This document shows, piece after piece, positions 56,600 to 64,000 of a DNA stretch of 64,000 nt. This DNA is from JACPYF01 sp947085525 (GTDB lineage Bacteria; Patescibacteriota; Saccharimonadia; Saccharimonadales; Saccharimonadaceae). The DNA lies in the NCBI GenBank assembly GCA_947085525.1, contig CAMTWU010000008.1, positions 61,613 through 125,612 of the forward strand. The letters run 5' to 3'. Both the position numbers and the translations under genes were made by a program. The notes under the pieces were generated by a model. The model saw only the letters and a list, made by a program, of their open reading frames with translations. It made no database searches and had not been told where the DNA came from. The stretch's first letter is position 1. Each line of letters starts with the position of its first letter.

Positions 56600-57337
56600 A
56601 TGAGCGCGCAGCCAGCTACCAGCGAAGCAGTACAGTGGGTTACTGACCAGCATGAAAACTTTCAACCAAACTCTCGGACCAAACAAAAAATAGCTCATAT
56701 CTCTCTTGGGATGCTAATTGGACCTACTAGTATAGGCAAGTCACACCTTATGGATAAAGTGGTGCAGCAAGACCCTCGCTTTTCTGGCATGGGTACTATA
56801 ACAAATCGTGATAAACGCCCTGGTGACCCAGACAATTATCGTTTTGTTTCGACCGATGAGTTCGTGAGTAAAATCGAAGCAGGCGAGTTAGTACAATACG
56901 AAATCCATCCTGGCACTGGTGATTTTTATGGTAGCGACGCCGATAGCTATGAAACAGAATTTGTAGTTGCACCAGTACTACAAAAAGGCGTAAAAGCATT
57001 TGAATCGGCAGGTTTTAAACACACAGTGCCGATAGGAGTAGTTGCCTGTGGCACAGATTGGCAACAAAGATTACCCGAACGCTCTTCAGAAGCTTCTTTT
57101 GTGGGTAGGCTGGACGAAGCACTCGAGGTTATAGAGTGGTTACAGCGCAAATACCATAACATACCAATTCTTGATAATCAAAACAGTAAAACCGCAGAAA
57201 ACGCACAAAAAATACGTCAACTAACAACCCACGGATTTACATGGAAAGATATTATCGAATCAACTGGTACTGTTGGTCAGATGATTGAGATGAAAAAACT
57301 AGCGCAACACAAGTTGGAGCTATTGGGTGAGCAGTAG
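56600..57337 (+). CDS. Guanylate-kinase-like P-loop protein
   Basis: This 245-residue protein has a P-loop LIGPTSIGKSHL (about 39-50), then TITNRDKRPGDPDNYRFVSTDEFVSKIEAGELVQYEIHPGTGDFYGS, which parallels the GMP-binding part of guanylate kinase (TTRxxRpGExdgxdYxFv ... geflE ... YGt). The lid and C-terminus differ from classic Gmk, so another nucleoside monophosphate or a non-nucleotide substrate is possible. It overlaps the NUDIX gene by 11 bp. Confidence 0.75.
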   Translation: MSAQPATSEAVQWVTDQHENFQPNSRTKQKIAHISLGMLIGPTSIGKSHLMDKVVQQDPRFSGMGTITNRDKRPGDPDNYRFVSTDEFVSKIEAGELVQYEIHPGTGDFYGSDADSYETEFVVAPVLQKGVKAFESAGFKHTVPIGVVACGTDWQQRLPERSSEASFVGRLDEALEVIEWLQRKYHNIPILDNQNSKTAENAQKIRQLTTHGFTWKDIIESTGTVGQMIEMKKLAQHKLELLGEQ

Positions 57338-57830
57338 TAAAGTCTGCACGCTAGTATTCTTGCGTCGAAATGATGATATATTGCTCGCGATGAAAAAACG
57401 TGGCTTTGGTGCAGGACATTGGAATGGCATCGGCGGCAAAATAGATCCTGGCGAAACGATAGAGCAAGCTTTGGTGCGCGAATCGCAAGAAGAAATCAGT
57501 GTCACGCCGACGGCGTGGGAAAAAGTTGCTGAACACGACTTTCACATGGACACCGACGGCGATCAGCCTTGGCATATGTTTGTGCACACTTATATTGCTG
57601 ATAAGTGGGAGGGTGAGCCGACCGAGAGTGAAGAGATGGCGCCGAAATGGTATAAAATTTCTGATATTCCATATGATTCTATGTGGCAGGACGACCCGTT
57701 CTGGCTACCAAAAGTACTAGACGGCAACAAAGTGGTAGGTGAGTACACCTTTGATACAAACAATGACATGCTAACTCATGACGTGCAGATAGTCGACGAA
57801 TTACCTAACGAGATTCCTGTGAGTATGTGA
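57327..57830 (+). CDS. NUDIX hydrolase, MutT/MTH1-like
   Basis: This 167-residue protein has a full Nudix box GGKIDPGETIEQALVRESQEEISV (about 37-60; GxxxxxE, then REsxEE). KRGFGAGHWNGIGGKI before it and the late PKWYKISDIPYDSMWQDDPFWLPKVL match the MTH1 group that destroys oxidised purine nucleotides such as 8-oxo-dGTP. GTG start inside the end of the previous gene. It overlaps the next gene by 4 bp. Confidence 0.92.
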   Translation: MSSSKVCTLVFLRRNDDILLAMKKRGFGAGHWNGIGGKIDPGETIEQALVRESQEEISVTPTAWEKVAEHDFHMDTDGDQPWHMFVHTYIADKWEGEPTESEEMAPKWYKISDIPYDSMWQDDPFWLPKVLDGNKVVGEYTFDTNNDMLTHDVQIVDELPNEIPVSM

Positions 57831-58618
57831 TGGACAGTTCATATTGGCTCAAACAATCACCAACCAAGCCACTCTTTCCAGATATCGAGTGGAGCAAGCC
57901 CGAACAAAAAGCCCGAGCTGGTAGATTACTGATTATTGGCGGCCACGCACAGGGTTTTATTGCCATCGCCCAAGCTTATGAAACAGCGCTAAAAGCTGGG
58001 GTAGGGGACGTACGTATACTATTGCCTGATAGTCTGAAAAAAAACTTACCACCGAACCTAACCGAGGCAACACTACTACCCAGCAACCCCTCTGGTGGAT
58101 TCAGTAAAGACGCCTGGCCCGAGATCGAAGCTGGGGCAAAATGGGCAAATGGAATATTACTACCAGGTGATGCCAGTCGCAACAGCGAGACGGCAATTTT
58201 GTACGAAAAACTACTGGATAAGACTGATATACCACTGACCATTACTCGAGATGCAGTAGATTTACTCAAAAACAACTACAGCAAATTGGTCGAACGACCA
58301 AATACTTTGCTAGTATTGTCGTTTGCACAAGCTCAGAAGTTGCTGAGTGGTGTATATTACCCGAAAGTTATCACTTTTTCGATGCCACTGGCAGCATTTG
58401 TCGATGTAGTACACAAATTCACTCTGACATATCCTGTAACCCTGATGATTTTGCACAATGAAAACTTGATTGTTGCGCACGGTGGCAAGGTATCCACAAC
58501 ACCTTGGTCTAACCCAATGGCAATCTGGCGAGGCCATACCGCAACGCTTGCTGCTAGTTACTGGCTCTGGAACCCTGACCAGCCATTTGAAGCTGTAACT
58601 ACAAGTTTAGTCCAATAA
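57827..58618 (+). CDS. NnrD-like (YjeF C-terminal) ribokinase-fold protein
   Basis: This 263-residue protein matches the dehydratase that repairs hydrated NAD(P)H in RLLIIGGHAQGFIAIAQAYETALKAGVGDVRILLPDSL and LPSNPSGGFSKDAW. The later GPGLG-type segment is altered to ILLPGDASRNSE, and the nucleotide-binding GxGD motif near the end is not clear, so catalysis is uncertain. The N-terminal YjeF epimerase domain is absent. Context with NUDIX and ExoIII supports a metabolite-repair role. Confidence 0.6.
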   Translation: MMDSSYWLKQSPTKPLFPDIEWSKPEQKARAGRLLIIGGHAQGFIAIAQAYETALKAGVGDVRILLPDSLKKNLPPNLTEATLLPSNPSGGFSKDAWPEIEAGAKWANGILLPGDASRNSETAILYEKLLDKTDIPLTITRDAVDLLKNNYSKLVERPNTLLVLSFAQAQKLLSGVYYPKVITFSMPLAAFVDVVHKFTLTYPVTLMILHNENLIVAHGGKVSTTPWSNPMAIWRGHTATLAASYWLWNPDQPFEAVTTSLVQ

Positions 58619-58640
58619 AAAAGCAACTAATCATAGTTGC
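58618..58640 (-). terminator. Terminator of tRNA-Leu
   Basis: On the minus strand GCAACTA/TAGTTGC around TGAT, followed by six T, directly after the tRNA. Confidence 0.85.
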
Positions 58641-58646
58641 AATTTA

Positions 58647-58733
58647 TGGTACCGCGGACCGGACTTGAACCGGTACGTCCCGAAGGACACAAGATTTTGA
58701 GTCTGGCGTGTCTACCAATTCCACCACCGCGGC
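58647..58733 (-). tRNA. tRNA-Leu(CAA), CCA encoded
   Basis: Acceptor GCCGCGG/CCGCGGT (first pair G-U), D-loop with TTGGTAGAC, anticodon loop CTCAAAA (anticodon CAA), a long variable arm GTGTCCTTCGGGACGT as in class II tRNAs, T-arm CCGGTTCAAGTCCGG, discriminator A, CCA. Confidence 0.95.
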
Positions 58734-58799
58734 ATGTACGCCTTATTTTACCGCAGATACATGTTAAAATAAAGACACTCCGGTGGGAGCCACTTTTCT

Positions 58800-59948
58800 A
58801 TGAAAAACGACAATCAACCAAACCAACCACAAAAGAAAGACCGCGAAGCCGCGGCTAATATCATTCGTGATGATTTAGATCGCATTTACTCTGGTGACGA
58901 TGCACCGCACGCCAAAGCCGAACAAGAGATCCGAGCCAAGCAAGAACCCACACCCCAGCAAACTTCACAACAACCTAGCGCTACCAACCAAGACCAATGG
59001 AAACACTACCACAACTCGTGGAGCTCATACTATCAGCAATATTACGAACGATATTATATGAATCATCTACACCATGAAAAGCAAAAAGTCCAACAAGCCA
59101 CACCAGCTACTCAACCAGGGGTTATAGGTAGTCTCGAGCCTGCACAAATTAGCGAAGAGGACAAAGCCGTCACAGAGCTCCGCGATCAGTTGTTGACAAC
59201 TGTAAAAGACCGCGCCGGCCAGGTCAAGAAATCTCGTCACTACGCACCCATCATGACCGCAGTTGCTTTTGCGTTAGTCTTTTTGTTCCTACAATTCAAC
59301 CAATTTATGTTCGCCACCGTCAATGCTTATATCAGCCCTGGCAGTATCAACCCACAAAATATTATTCTAGACCCATCTAGCGGTACAACCGTCGGTAAAG
59401 AGCCAAAACTAATTATCCCAAAAATTAATGTCGAAGCACCTGTCATATACGGCGCAAATCCACTAGACGATACTGAGGTACAGAACAAACTACGCGATGG
59501 GGTAGTGCATTATCCAATCGGTAACGCCGCCAGTGTACCAGGGCAAAATGGAGCAACCACTATATTAGGGCACTCTAGCATGGACGTGTTTGACGACGGT
59601 AAGTACAAGTTCGTGTTTGTGCAATTATCAAAACTCAACACCGGCGATAACTTTTACGTCAACTATCAGGGTACACGCTATACCTATAGTGTCACCAAAA
59701 AAGAAATCATCGATCCTCGTGAGATCGCCAAAGTCACACCGACCGATGCGTCCAAGCCAAGTGCTATATTAATCACCTGTGAGCCTCCTGGAACCGCTCT
59801 CAAACGTTTGCTTGTCTTTGCTGACCAAGTCAGCCCTGATCCATCCAAGGCCAAGGAAGCGACCCCAAACAGCCAACAAACCACATCCACAACATCTATC
59901 CGTGGCTACTCGCCATCAGCCCTCGAACGCCTGTTCGGTATAAGATAA
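58800..59948 (+). CDS. Sortase with long cytoplasmic N-terminus
   Basis: This is a 382-residue protein. Residues 1-145 are polar and rich in Gln, His and Tyr, then one membrane helix (IMTAVAFALVFLFLQFNQFMF), then a sortase beta-barrel: KLIIPKINVEAPVIYG, TTILGHSSMD (catalytic His), AILITCEPPG (catalytic Cys in the TLxTC position) and LKRLLVFADQ (Arg). It attaches surface proteins to the envelope or joins pilin-type subunits. The tail after the barrel (TPNSQQTTSTTS) is flexible. No LPxTG substrate gene is adjacent. Confidence 0.92.
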   Translation: MKNDNQPNQPQKKDREAAANIIRDDLDRIYSGDDAPHAKAEQEIRAKQEPTPQQTSQQPSATNQDQWKHYHNSWSSYYQQYYERYYMNHLHHEKQKVQQATPATQPGVIGSLEPAQISEEDKAVTELRDQLLTTVKDRAGQVKKSRHYAPIMTAVAFALVFLFLQFNQFMFATVNAYISPGSINPQNIILDPSSGTTVGKEPKLIIPKINVEAPVIYGANPLDDTEVQNKLRDGVVHYPIGNAASVPGQNGATTILGHSSMDVFDDGKYKFVFVQLSKLNTGDNFYVNYQGTRYTYSVTKKEIIDPREIAKVTPTDASKPSAILITCEPPGTALKRLLVFADQVSPDPSKAKEATPNSQQTTSTTSIRGYSPSALERLFGIR

Positions 59949-59954
59949 ATCAAG

Positions 59955-60779
59955 TTAAACTAAGTTACCAGTGCGACCATCAAGAACTGGCACAAATTCA
60001 TCCCCATCTTGATACCCATATAGGTATGCAAGTTGCAAACCCTTCTTGGTAACAGGATTCCCATGATCAATTTCCCCATCTTTGAAACGCTTGGGTAGAA
60101 TTGTTTCGACTGCTTTGGCCGTAGCTTTCGAAGGTACTTCTGCGAATAATATATCTTTTAATGCTTGTTCTTCTTCATCTTTAACACGTCGACGAGTAAT
60201 TGTTTGAAGAGATAGCTGGGGAGCGCTTTGTTTTGCAGCTATAGGATCTGTACCATACTGGCTTGTAAGACTTAATCGACGACCAAAACTATCGAATATA
60301 GCGCTACGCGCAACGTGTAATAACTGCCTATCCTCGCGGGCAGTTTCGAATTCTATCATTACATCATTAGCTGAACGTTGTCCATCAGTTAGTTGTCGGA
60401 GAACCTTTGCGGTGCGTAGTCTTTGATGCCTCTCTTTGAGCCTACTGTAAGATAAAAGTACGCTAAGCTGATTAATTGCTTCGCCAGTATACGTAGCCTG
60501 ATCATCAGACAAGACACCTCTATACACTCCAGCTGAAGGGAACGATTCGTGCGCAATTAAACCACCGAGACACTTATCACCGATTTTAACACCATACTCA
60601 CGATCATTCTTAGGCATGCCATACGCTTGTTGCAGTAGCGACGCTCTAGTCAGCGCCCTTAAAACTTCTTTTCCTTGACCATTAGCAAACACTGTCGCAT
60701 AGTCGTCAAAACTATCCGATTGTTGGGCAATGAAAAAATAGTCTTCTTGACTGGTATATTTTTGATCAACTAATCTCAT
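59955..60779 (-). CDS. Hypothetical soluble protein
   Basis: This 274-residue protein is mostly helical and charged. Strings of note: YGVKIGDKCLGGLIAHESFP, LSYSRLKERHQRLRTAKVLRQL and the ending GLQLAYLYGYQDGDEFVPVLDGRTGNLV. No signal peptide, membrane segment or known motif. It is on the opposite strand from the sortase gene, ending 6 bp from it. Start is the ATG followed by RLVDQKYTSQEDYFF. I do not recognise it. Confidence 0.6.
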   Translation of the reverse strand: MRLVDQKYTSQEDYFFIAQQSDSFDDYATVFANGQGKEVLRALTRASLLQQAYGMPKNDREYGVKIGDKCLGGLIAHESFPSAGVYRGVLSDDQATYTGEAINQLSVLLSYSRLKERHQRLRTAKVLRQLTDGQRSANDVMIEFETAREDRQLLHVARSAIFDSFGRRLSLTSQYGTDPIAAKQSAPQLSLQTITRRRVKDEEEQALKDILFAEVPSKATAKAVETILPKRFKDGEIDHGNPVTKKGLQLAYLYGYQDGDEFVPVLDGRTGNLV

Positions 60780-60840
60780 AATTTTTTATATTAACACTAA
60801 AACTATTTATTGTCAACTAATATTGCTTGTATGAGCCTAT

Positions 60841-60992
60841 AAAATAACCGTACAAAACTATCATGGCTAGGCCTGGTTTGTCGAGGATGTTTGAGCGTAG
60901 CGAGTTCCGCAGGCAACCAAGAATAGTGAGGATAGGTTTGTGTCGCGGTATTTTGTCAGCTAAAAAGTTTTGCAGTACTTTTTAAAAAGTAC
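60841..60992. repeat. Palindromic repeat element, copy 1
   Basis: Left arm AAAATAACCG..AAAACTATC (60841-60862) pairs imperfectly with GATAGGTTTG..CGGTATTTT (60931-60954). Between them is the 23-base core GTTTGAGCGTAGCGAGTTCC+GCA (60889-60911). Beyond lies a tail (60955-60990) holding the 18-bp palindrome GTACTTTTTAAAAAGTAC. The core is identical to that of copy 2 at 63870-63892, and core-to-tail spacing is 66 bases in both. Confidence 0.75.
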
Positions 60993-61000
60993 GAAAGAAT

Positions 61001-62434
61001 TTATTCAATGACCATAACAGAGGATTGCAGGACTGGTTTGCCGGTGCCTGAGTTGATACCTATATCAAACAATCTCTTGCCATTGTCACTCAAACTCATA
61101 TCATAACCTTGGGTGACGCTACCAATCGTCTCGATATTTGTGCCATCATATTCAAAGATAGTCAGCACCCCGCCAGCGTCACTGACAAAGCGAAAATCAT
61201 CGAGCCATTTCAGGTGATGTTCGAGAGTATAGGCTGGATTGTTAGGAACAGTAAAGACAAAGTTTTGTCGGCGCTCTAGGTCATAAACAGACAAGTTCGA
61301 TCCGTTCTGAGCAACGACAAAACGTCCACTGTTAGAGAAATATAGCCATTGCACACCGGGCGCTAGCTCAAACTTGGCATATGGCTTTTTGGCTAGCAGC
61401 GGATCTTTATATACTTCTACAGTTGTACCGTGGGAAACTGCCTGATAGTCATCGTTAAAATAGCTACTAATGGATGTACGAACATTGATTTCATCTGCTT
61501 TAAACCTTGTTAAAATCCTGGTTTTTGCTGCTGAATCATCATAATAGCTGACAATTTGTTCGGTTGGTTTCAATGCTACGTATCCGATCCTATTATCCCG
61601 ATACAGCTCAAACTCACGTACATTTTCGGCAACATCTTTCGGGGTACTACTATTCGTAATATCCACTTTGCGAACCGAGCCATTCGCCAGAACAAACAGT
61701 ATGTTGCCGCTATTACCAACAAAGTTTGCGCTGCTGATATTGATATTCTTTAGTACAGATATATTACGAGAGTTAGCTGCGTCGCTACGGTCTAGGCGCA
61801 ACCACTGAGTCTTGCCGGCGTTAGTATGAGTAACCAATATGTATTTCGAGCCAAAATCCCATTCAACAACCTTGAAAACATCACCAGGGCCGCTAGATTT
61901 AGCAACTGCTTCTGGGATTGCCAGCTCGGTCGTTTTTGGCTTGTCCTCGTCGCGCAAATCGACAATCTTTAGCTTGGCTTCATTTGGCTTTTCGATTGCT
62001 GCGATCCAATTCTTGTCGGGTGATATCTTCATACTGGATAGCTGTTCAAAACTTTGCAGCTCGTTTGTAGTAATGTTTTTTGGTATCAGCAGGGCATTTA
62101 GCCACAATAGCTCGCCGCTACCCAAATCAAAGTTCTTGCTCCAGCCGCGGTATTGTTTCAAGCTCATTGTCACATTGCGATATCCAGCACTGGTGTTCTT
62201 TTTACTGTTGGTAGTAAAGCTCTGTTTGGCACCGTCAATACTGACACTAGCACCAGTAGGGAAGCTACGGAACTGTATCAATCCACCTTGCTCGGCCTGG
62301 CCATCGCTATCAACACTGTAACCCAAAACCAAAAACAGTGAAACAACCACCAATATTATGACGGACAATGTCATCGCTGCATATGTCAATGTACGCTTTG
62401 CCAATTCGCGCTGGCGTTGTTTCGGATTGTGCAT
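61001..62434 (-). CDS. PEGA-domain protein with beta-propeller-like repeats
   Basis: This 477-residue protein has a basic start (HNPKQRQRELAKRTL), one membrane helix (about 18-38), then a PEGA domain: GLIQFRSFPTGASVSIDGAKQSFTTN ... VTMSLKQYRGWSKNFDL. From about 130 on there are six or seven beta-rich blocks (SSMKISPDKNWIAAIEKPNEAKLKIVDL, VQWLYFSNSGRFVVAQNGSNLSVYDLERR) like WD40/TolB-type propellers. It probably binds envelope sugars or proteins outside the membrane. Confidence 0.8.
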   Translation of the reverse strand: MHNPKQRQRELAKRTLTYAAMTLSVIILVVVSLFLVLGYSVDSDGQAEQGGLIQFRSFPTGASVSIDGAKQSFTTNSKKNTSAGYRNVTMSLKQYRGWSKNFDLGSGELLWLNALLIPKNITTNELQSFEQLSSMKISPDKNWIAAIEKPNEAKLKIVDLRDEDKPKTTELAIPEAVAKSSGPGDVFKVVEWDFGSKYILVTHTNAGKTQWLRLDRSDAANSRNISVLKNINISSANFVGNSGNILFVLANGSVRKVDITNSSTPKDVAENVREFELYRDNRIGYVALKPTEQIVSYYDDSAAKTRILTRFKADEINVRTSISSYFNDDYQAVSHGTTVEVYKDPLLAKKPYAKFELAPGVQWLYFSNSGRFVVAQNGSNLSVYDLERRQNFVFTVPNNPAYTLEHHLKWLDDFRFVSDAGGVLTIFEYDGTNIETIGSVTQGYDMSLSDNGKRLFDIGINSGTGKPVLQSSVMVIE

Positions 62435-62574
62435 ATGGTTTTATTATACCTTGAAATCACGATTTTAAAGTGTGTATTTTCTGATAAAAAGAGTATTGCA
62501 AATTTCAGGGCAAAAGCGTATTATAAACGTAAGCACAGCAGTTCAGGGGAAGAACTGAGTGAGGAAAAGGAAAA

Positions 62575-63594
62575 ATGAGTACAAAAAAACAAACAGTCAT
62601 CATCAACGGCAAGACGTATGATATGGCCAGCGGTCAACCTTTATCGGCGCCCCATACAAACCCTGTCAAGAGTAGGGTTATTAGTGATATCGCCCCTAAT
62701 CATCAAGGTATTTTAGCCAAAAAAGCCAAGCCAACTAATGCTGCTAATATAGCAAAAAAGGCGCGTACAATCGCTCCTCATACTCGCTCAAATCCACAGA
62801 AATCAACGACACTACGCCGTGATATCCTGAAAAAACCAGTCAGCAAAGTACGACCTGACGCCAACAAAATCCACCGCCACGTCCAGAAATCTGCGCGTAT
62901 CACCAAATTTGCGCCTAGCGCTAGCGCAGCGCAGTCAACCGAGCCAAAGATAGACAAAGATCTCGCCGCACAAACAAAAGCTTTGCAAATAGCCCATGCT
63001 GAGCATGTCGCAAAAACAGAACACAAAAGCGCCCACATCAGTTCACGGGTTATCAAAGAACACTTGTTAGGGCAGGCTATCGATAAAGTACCAGTTAATG
63101 AAGAATTGCAGCCTTCATCATCAGCTCAATCAACCCGCAAGAGTCGCTTTGCTAGCGTAGCAATGACCAGTGTAGCTCTGTTGTTCCTGGGTGGTTACCT
63201 AACATATATCAACATTCCAAACCTTTCTATCCGTATTGCAGCAGCCAGCACAGGTATCGACGCTAGTTTGCCTGCATATCAACCTACAGGCTACCGTATT
63301 CAAGGACCTATTAGTTACCAAGACGGTGAAGTAAATGTTAATTACAAATCAAACAATAGCAACCAGGGCTATAAACTCACGCAACGCCCAACAGATTGGG
63401 ACCCTATCGCAACGCTTGATAATTACGTTGAATCAGACTCTAAAAACGACTACCAAATACATAGTGTTCAAGGCCTAACTGTCTATACATATAACAAAAA
63501 AGCTGTATGGGTTAACGGCGGTATATTGCACGTTATCGACGGCAACGCGCCTCTGTCCAGCCAACAGGTTGAACGCATCGTCGCTAGTATGTAA
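62575..63594 (+). CDS. Single-pass membrane protein with basic cytoplasmic half
   Basis: This is a 339-residue protein. Residues 1-195 are strongly basic and low in complexity (many Lys, Ala, Thr, Pro), then a membrane helix (SVAMTSVALLFLGGYLTYINI) and an extracytoplasmic domain of about 120 residues with VNVNYKSNNSNQGYKLTQRPTDWDPIATLDNYVE and GLTVYTYNKKAVWVNGGILHVIDGNAPLSSQQVERIVASM, which resembles DUF4367/anti-sigma-factor C-terminal domains. The basic half could contact DNA or RNA. It is divergent from the PEGA gene. Confidence 0.7.
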   Translation: MSTKKQTVIINGKTYDMASGQPLSAPHTNPVKSRVISDIAPNHQGILAKKAKPTNAANIAKKARTIAPHTRSNPQKSTTLRRDILKKPVSKVRPDANKIHRHVQKSARITKFAPSASAAQSTEPKIDKDLAAQTKALQIAHAEHVAKTEHKSAHISSRVIKEHLLGQAIDKVPVNEELQPSSSAQSTRKSRFASVAMTSVALLFLGGYLTYINIPNLSIRIAAASTGIDASLPAYQPTGYRIQGPISYQDGEVNVNYKSNNSNQGYKLTQRPTDWDPIATLDNYVESDSKNDYQIHSVQGLTVYTYNKKAVWVNGGILHVIDGNAPLSSQQVERIVASM

Positions 63595-63665
63595 GGCTCT
63601 CCTTTCATTTTTTGGATCAGCAAAAAACGAAACAAAAAACTGACCAGACACCTTTAAATCGCTAA
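63595..63665. other. Short gene-free gap
   Basis: No gene and no clear terminator before the inverted repeat that begins at 63666. Confidence 0.4.
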
Positions 63666-63762
63666 AAAACAAGTAGCAAAAACATTTGGTTAGCTGCGAA
63701 ACTCACCGCCAACTGGCGGTTCAAACATTATCGCTAAGTCAGTAGTTTTTGCTACTTGTTTT
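63666..63762. repeat. 18-bp perfect inverted repeat with inner hairpin
   Basis: AAAACAAGTAGCAAAAAC (63666-63683) and its exact complement (63745-63762) enclose 61 bases, in which ACCGCC/GGCGGT (63705-63720) forms a second hairpin. Confidence 0.8.
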
Positions 63763-63785
63763 ACGGATTTTACAGAGGCCTGGGC

Positions 63786-63973
63786 TCAAGCTGCAACGCG
63801 ATGCGATTTGGTGAGCGTACGAAGTCACCGAGAAAAACAGATTTCTTGTTTCCTGACGGCGTGAGGACTGTTTGAGCGTAGCGAGTTCCGCAATAGCTCA
63901 AGAAACAAGAAATCTGTTTTTCATCGCGTAACTGAGTCAGCTCGAAAGTTTTGCCATACTTTTTAAAAAGTGG
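63786..63973. repeat. Palindromic repeat element, copy 2
   Basis: A perfect 21-bp inverted repeat (63832-63852 and 63902-63922) surrounds the same 23-base core (63870-63892) as copy 1. An outer stem ACGCGATG/CATCGCGT and the small hairpin GGTGA/TCACC extend it. The tail (63936-63971) matches that of copy 1 at 32 of 36 bases, again 66 bases from the core. Confidence 0.8.
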
Positions 63974-64000
63974 GAGAGCAGTTATCTGTTAAAATAGACT

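Noticed and set aside
1..64000. CRISPR arrays and rRNA genes
   Set aside because: No regularly spaced direct repeats and no rRNA-like sequence were seen on either strand.

Overview
The window is a gene-dense piece of a small bacterial chromosome with the standard genetic code. It is most consistent with a member of Candidatus Saccharibacteria (TM7, Patescibacteria/CPR). The reasons are a complete F-type ATP synthase operon beside almost no biosynthetic genes, many short lineage-type membrane proteins of unknown function, a type IV pilin, a sortase, several GT4 glycosyltransferases, stripped-down replication and repair proteins, and many genes whose -10 box lies 5-10 bases before the start codon, which points to leaderless mRNAs. 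This assignment is inference; there is no rRNA gene in the window to confirm it.

Layout. Positions 1-1163 hold a gene cut by the window edge, a Cys-rich mini-protein and a membrane-anchored protein. Positions 1397-7587 hold an AT-rich four-gene cassette: C5-cytosine methyltransferase, ParB-like protein, SNF2/DEAH ATPase and a DUF3883 protein with PD-(D/E)xK-like residues. It looks like an undescribed or little-described restriction/anti-phage system. It ends beside an 18-codon stump of a VOC-family gene and is followed by a HAD protein and a VbhA-like/Fic toxin-antitoxin pair, so 1.4-9.0 kb reads as a small defence island. Positions 9.0-10.3 kb hold a Fur-family regulator with two rhodaneses and a clear palindromic operator. 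Positions 10.4-12.2 kb hold two small membrane-protein genes set in strongly structured RNA, with an alkyladenine glycosylase between them. Positions 12.3-19.9 kb are housekeeping: dnaX, dnaB, a GT-C-like membrane protein, ybaB, recR, a DHH phosphoesterase and cysS. DnaX and RecR both lack their usual zinc modules.

Positions 19.9-31.6 kb hold an AI-2E transporter, a dead and a live pilin gene in tandem, superoxide dismutase, tRNA-Gln, a PP-loop (MurL-like) enzyme, a UvrD-type helicase fused to a RecB-like nuclease, a structured non-coding stretch, dus and a GreA-C-like protein. Positions 31.6-38.3 kb are the ATP synthase operon on the minus strand, with an extra unknown gene between atpG and atpD. 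Positions 39.2-43.6 kb hold an ATT-start mini-gene, a glutaredoxin and a ribonucleotide reductase operon. The reductase has a class Ic-type small subunit (Phe in place of the radical Tyr), and the CxxC tail normally found on the large subunit seems to be encoded as a separate 65-residue protein. An NrdR-box-like palindrome lies in its leader.

Positions 43.63-44.27 kb contain no gene. They carry a promoter, about a dozen perfect hairpins (two with UUCG loops) and a closing terminator: a candidate large structured RNA of about 600 nt. Positions 44.3-50.8 kb hold four GT4 glycosyltransferases and two alpha/beta hydrolases, including divergent pairs that share overlapping -10 boxes. Positions 50.8-55.2 kb hold small monocistronic genes, each with its own promoter and elaborate terminator, plus smpB and a transglutaminase-like protein. 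Positions 55.2-58.6 kb are a repair and clean-up cluster: TsaC, ExoIII, GMK-like kinase, NUDIX and an NnrD-like protein. Then come tRNA-Leu, sortase, a hypothetical protein, a PEGA-domain protein and a large membrane protein. The last two are flanked by two diverged 150-bp palindromic repeats whose core is identical.
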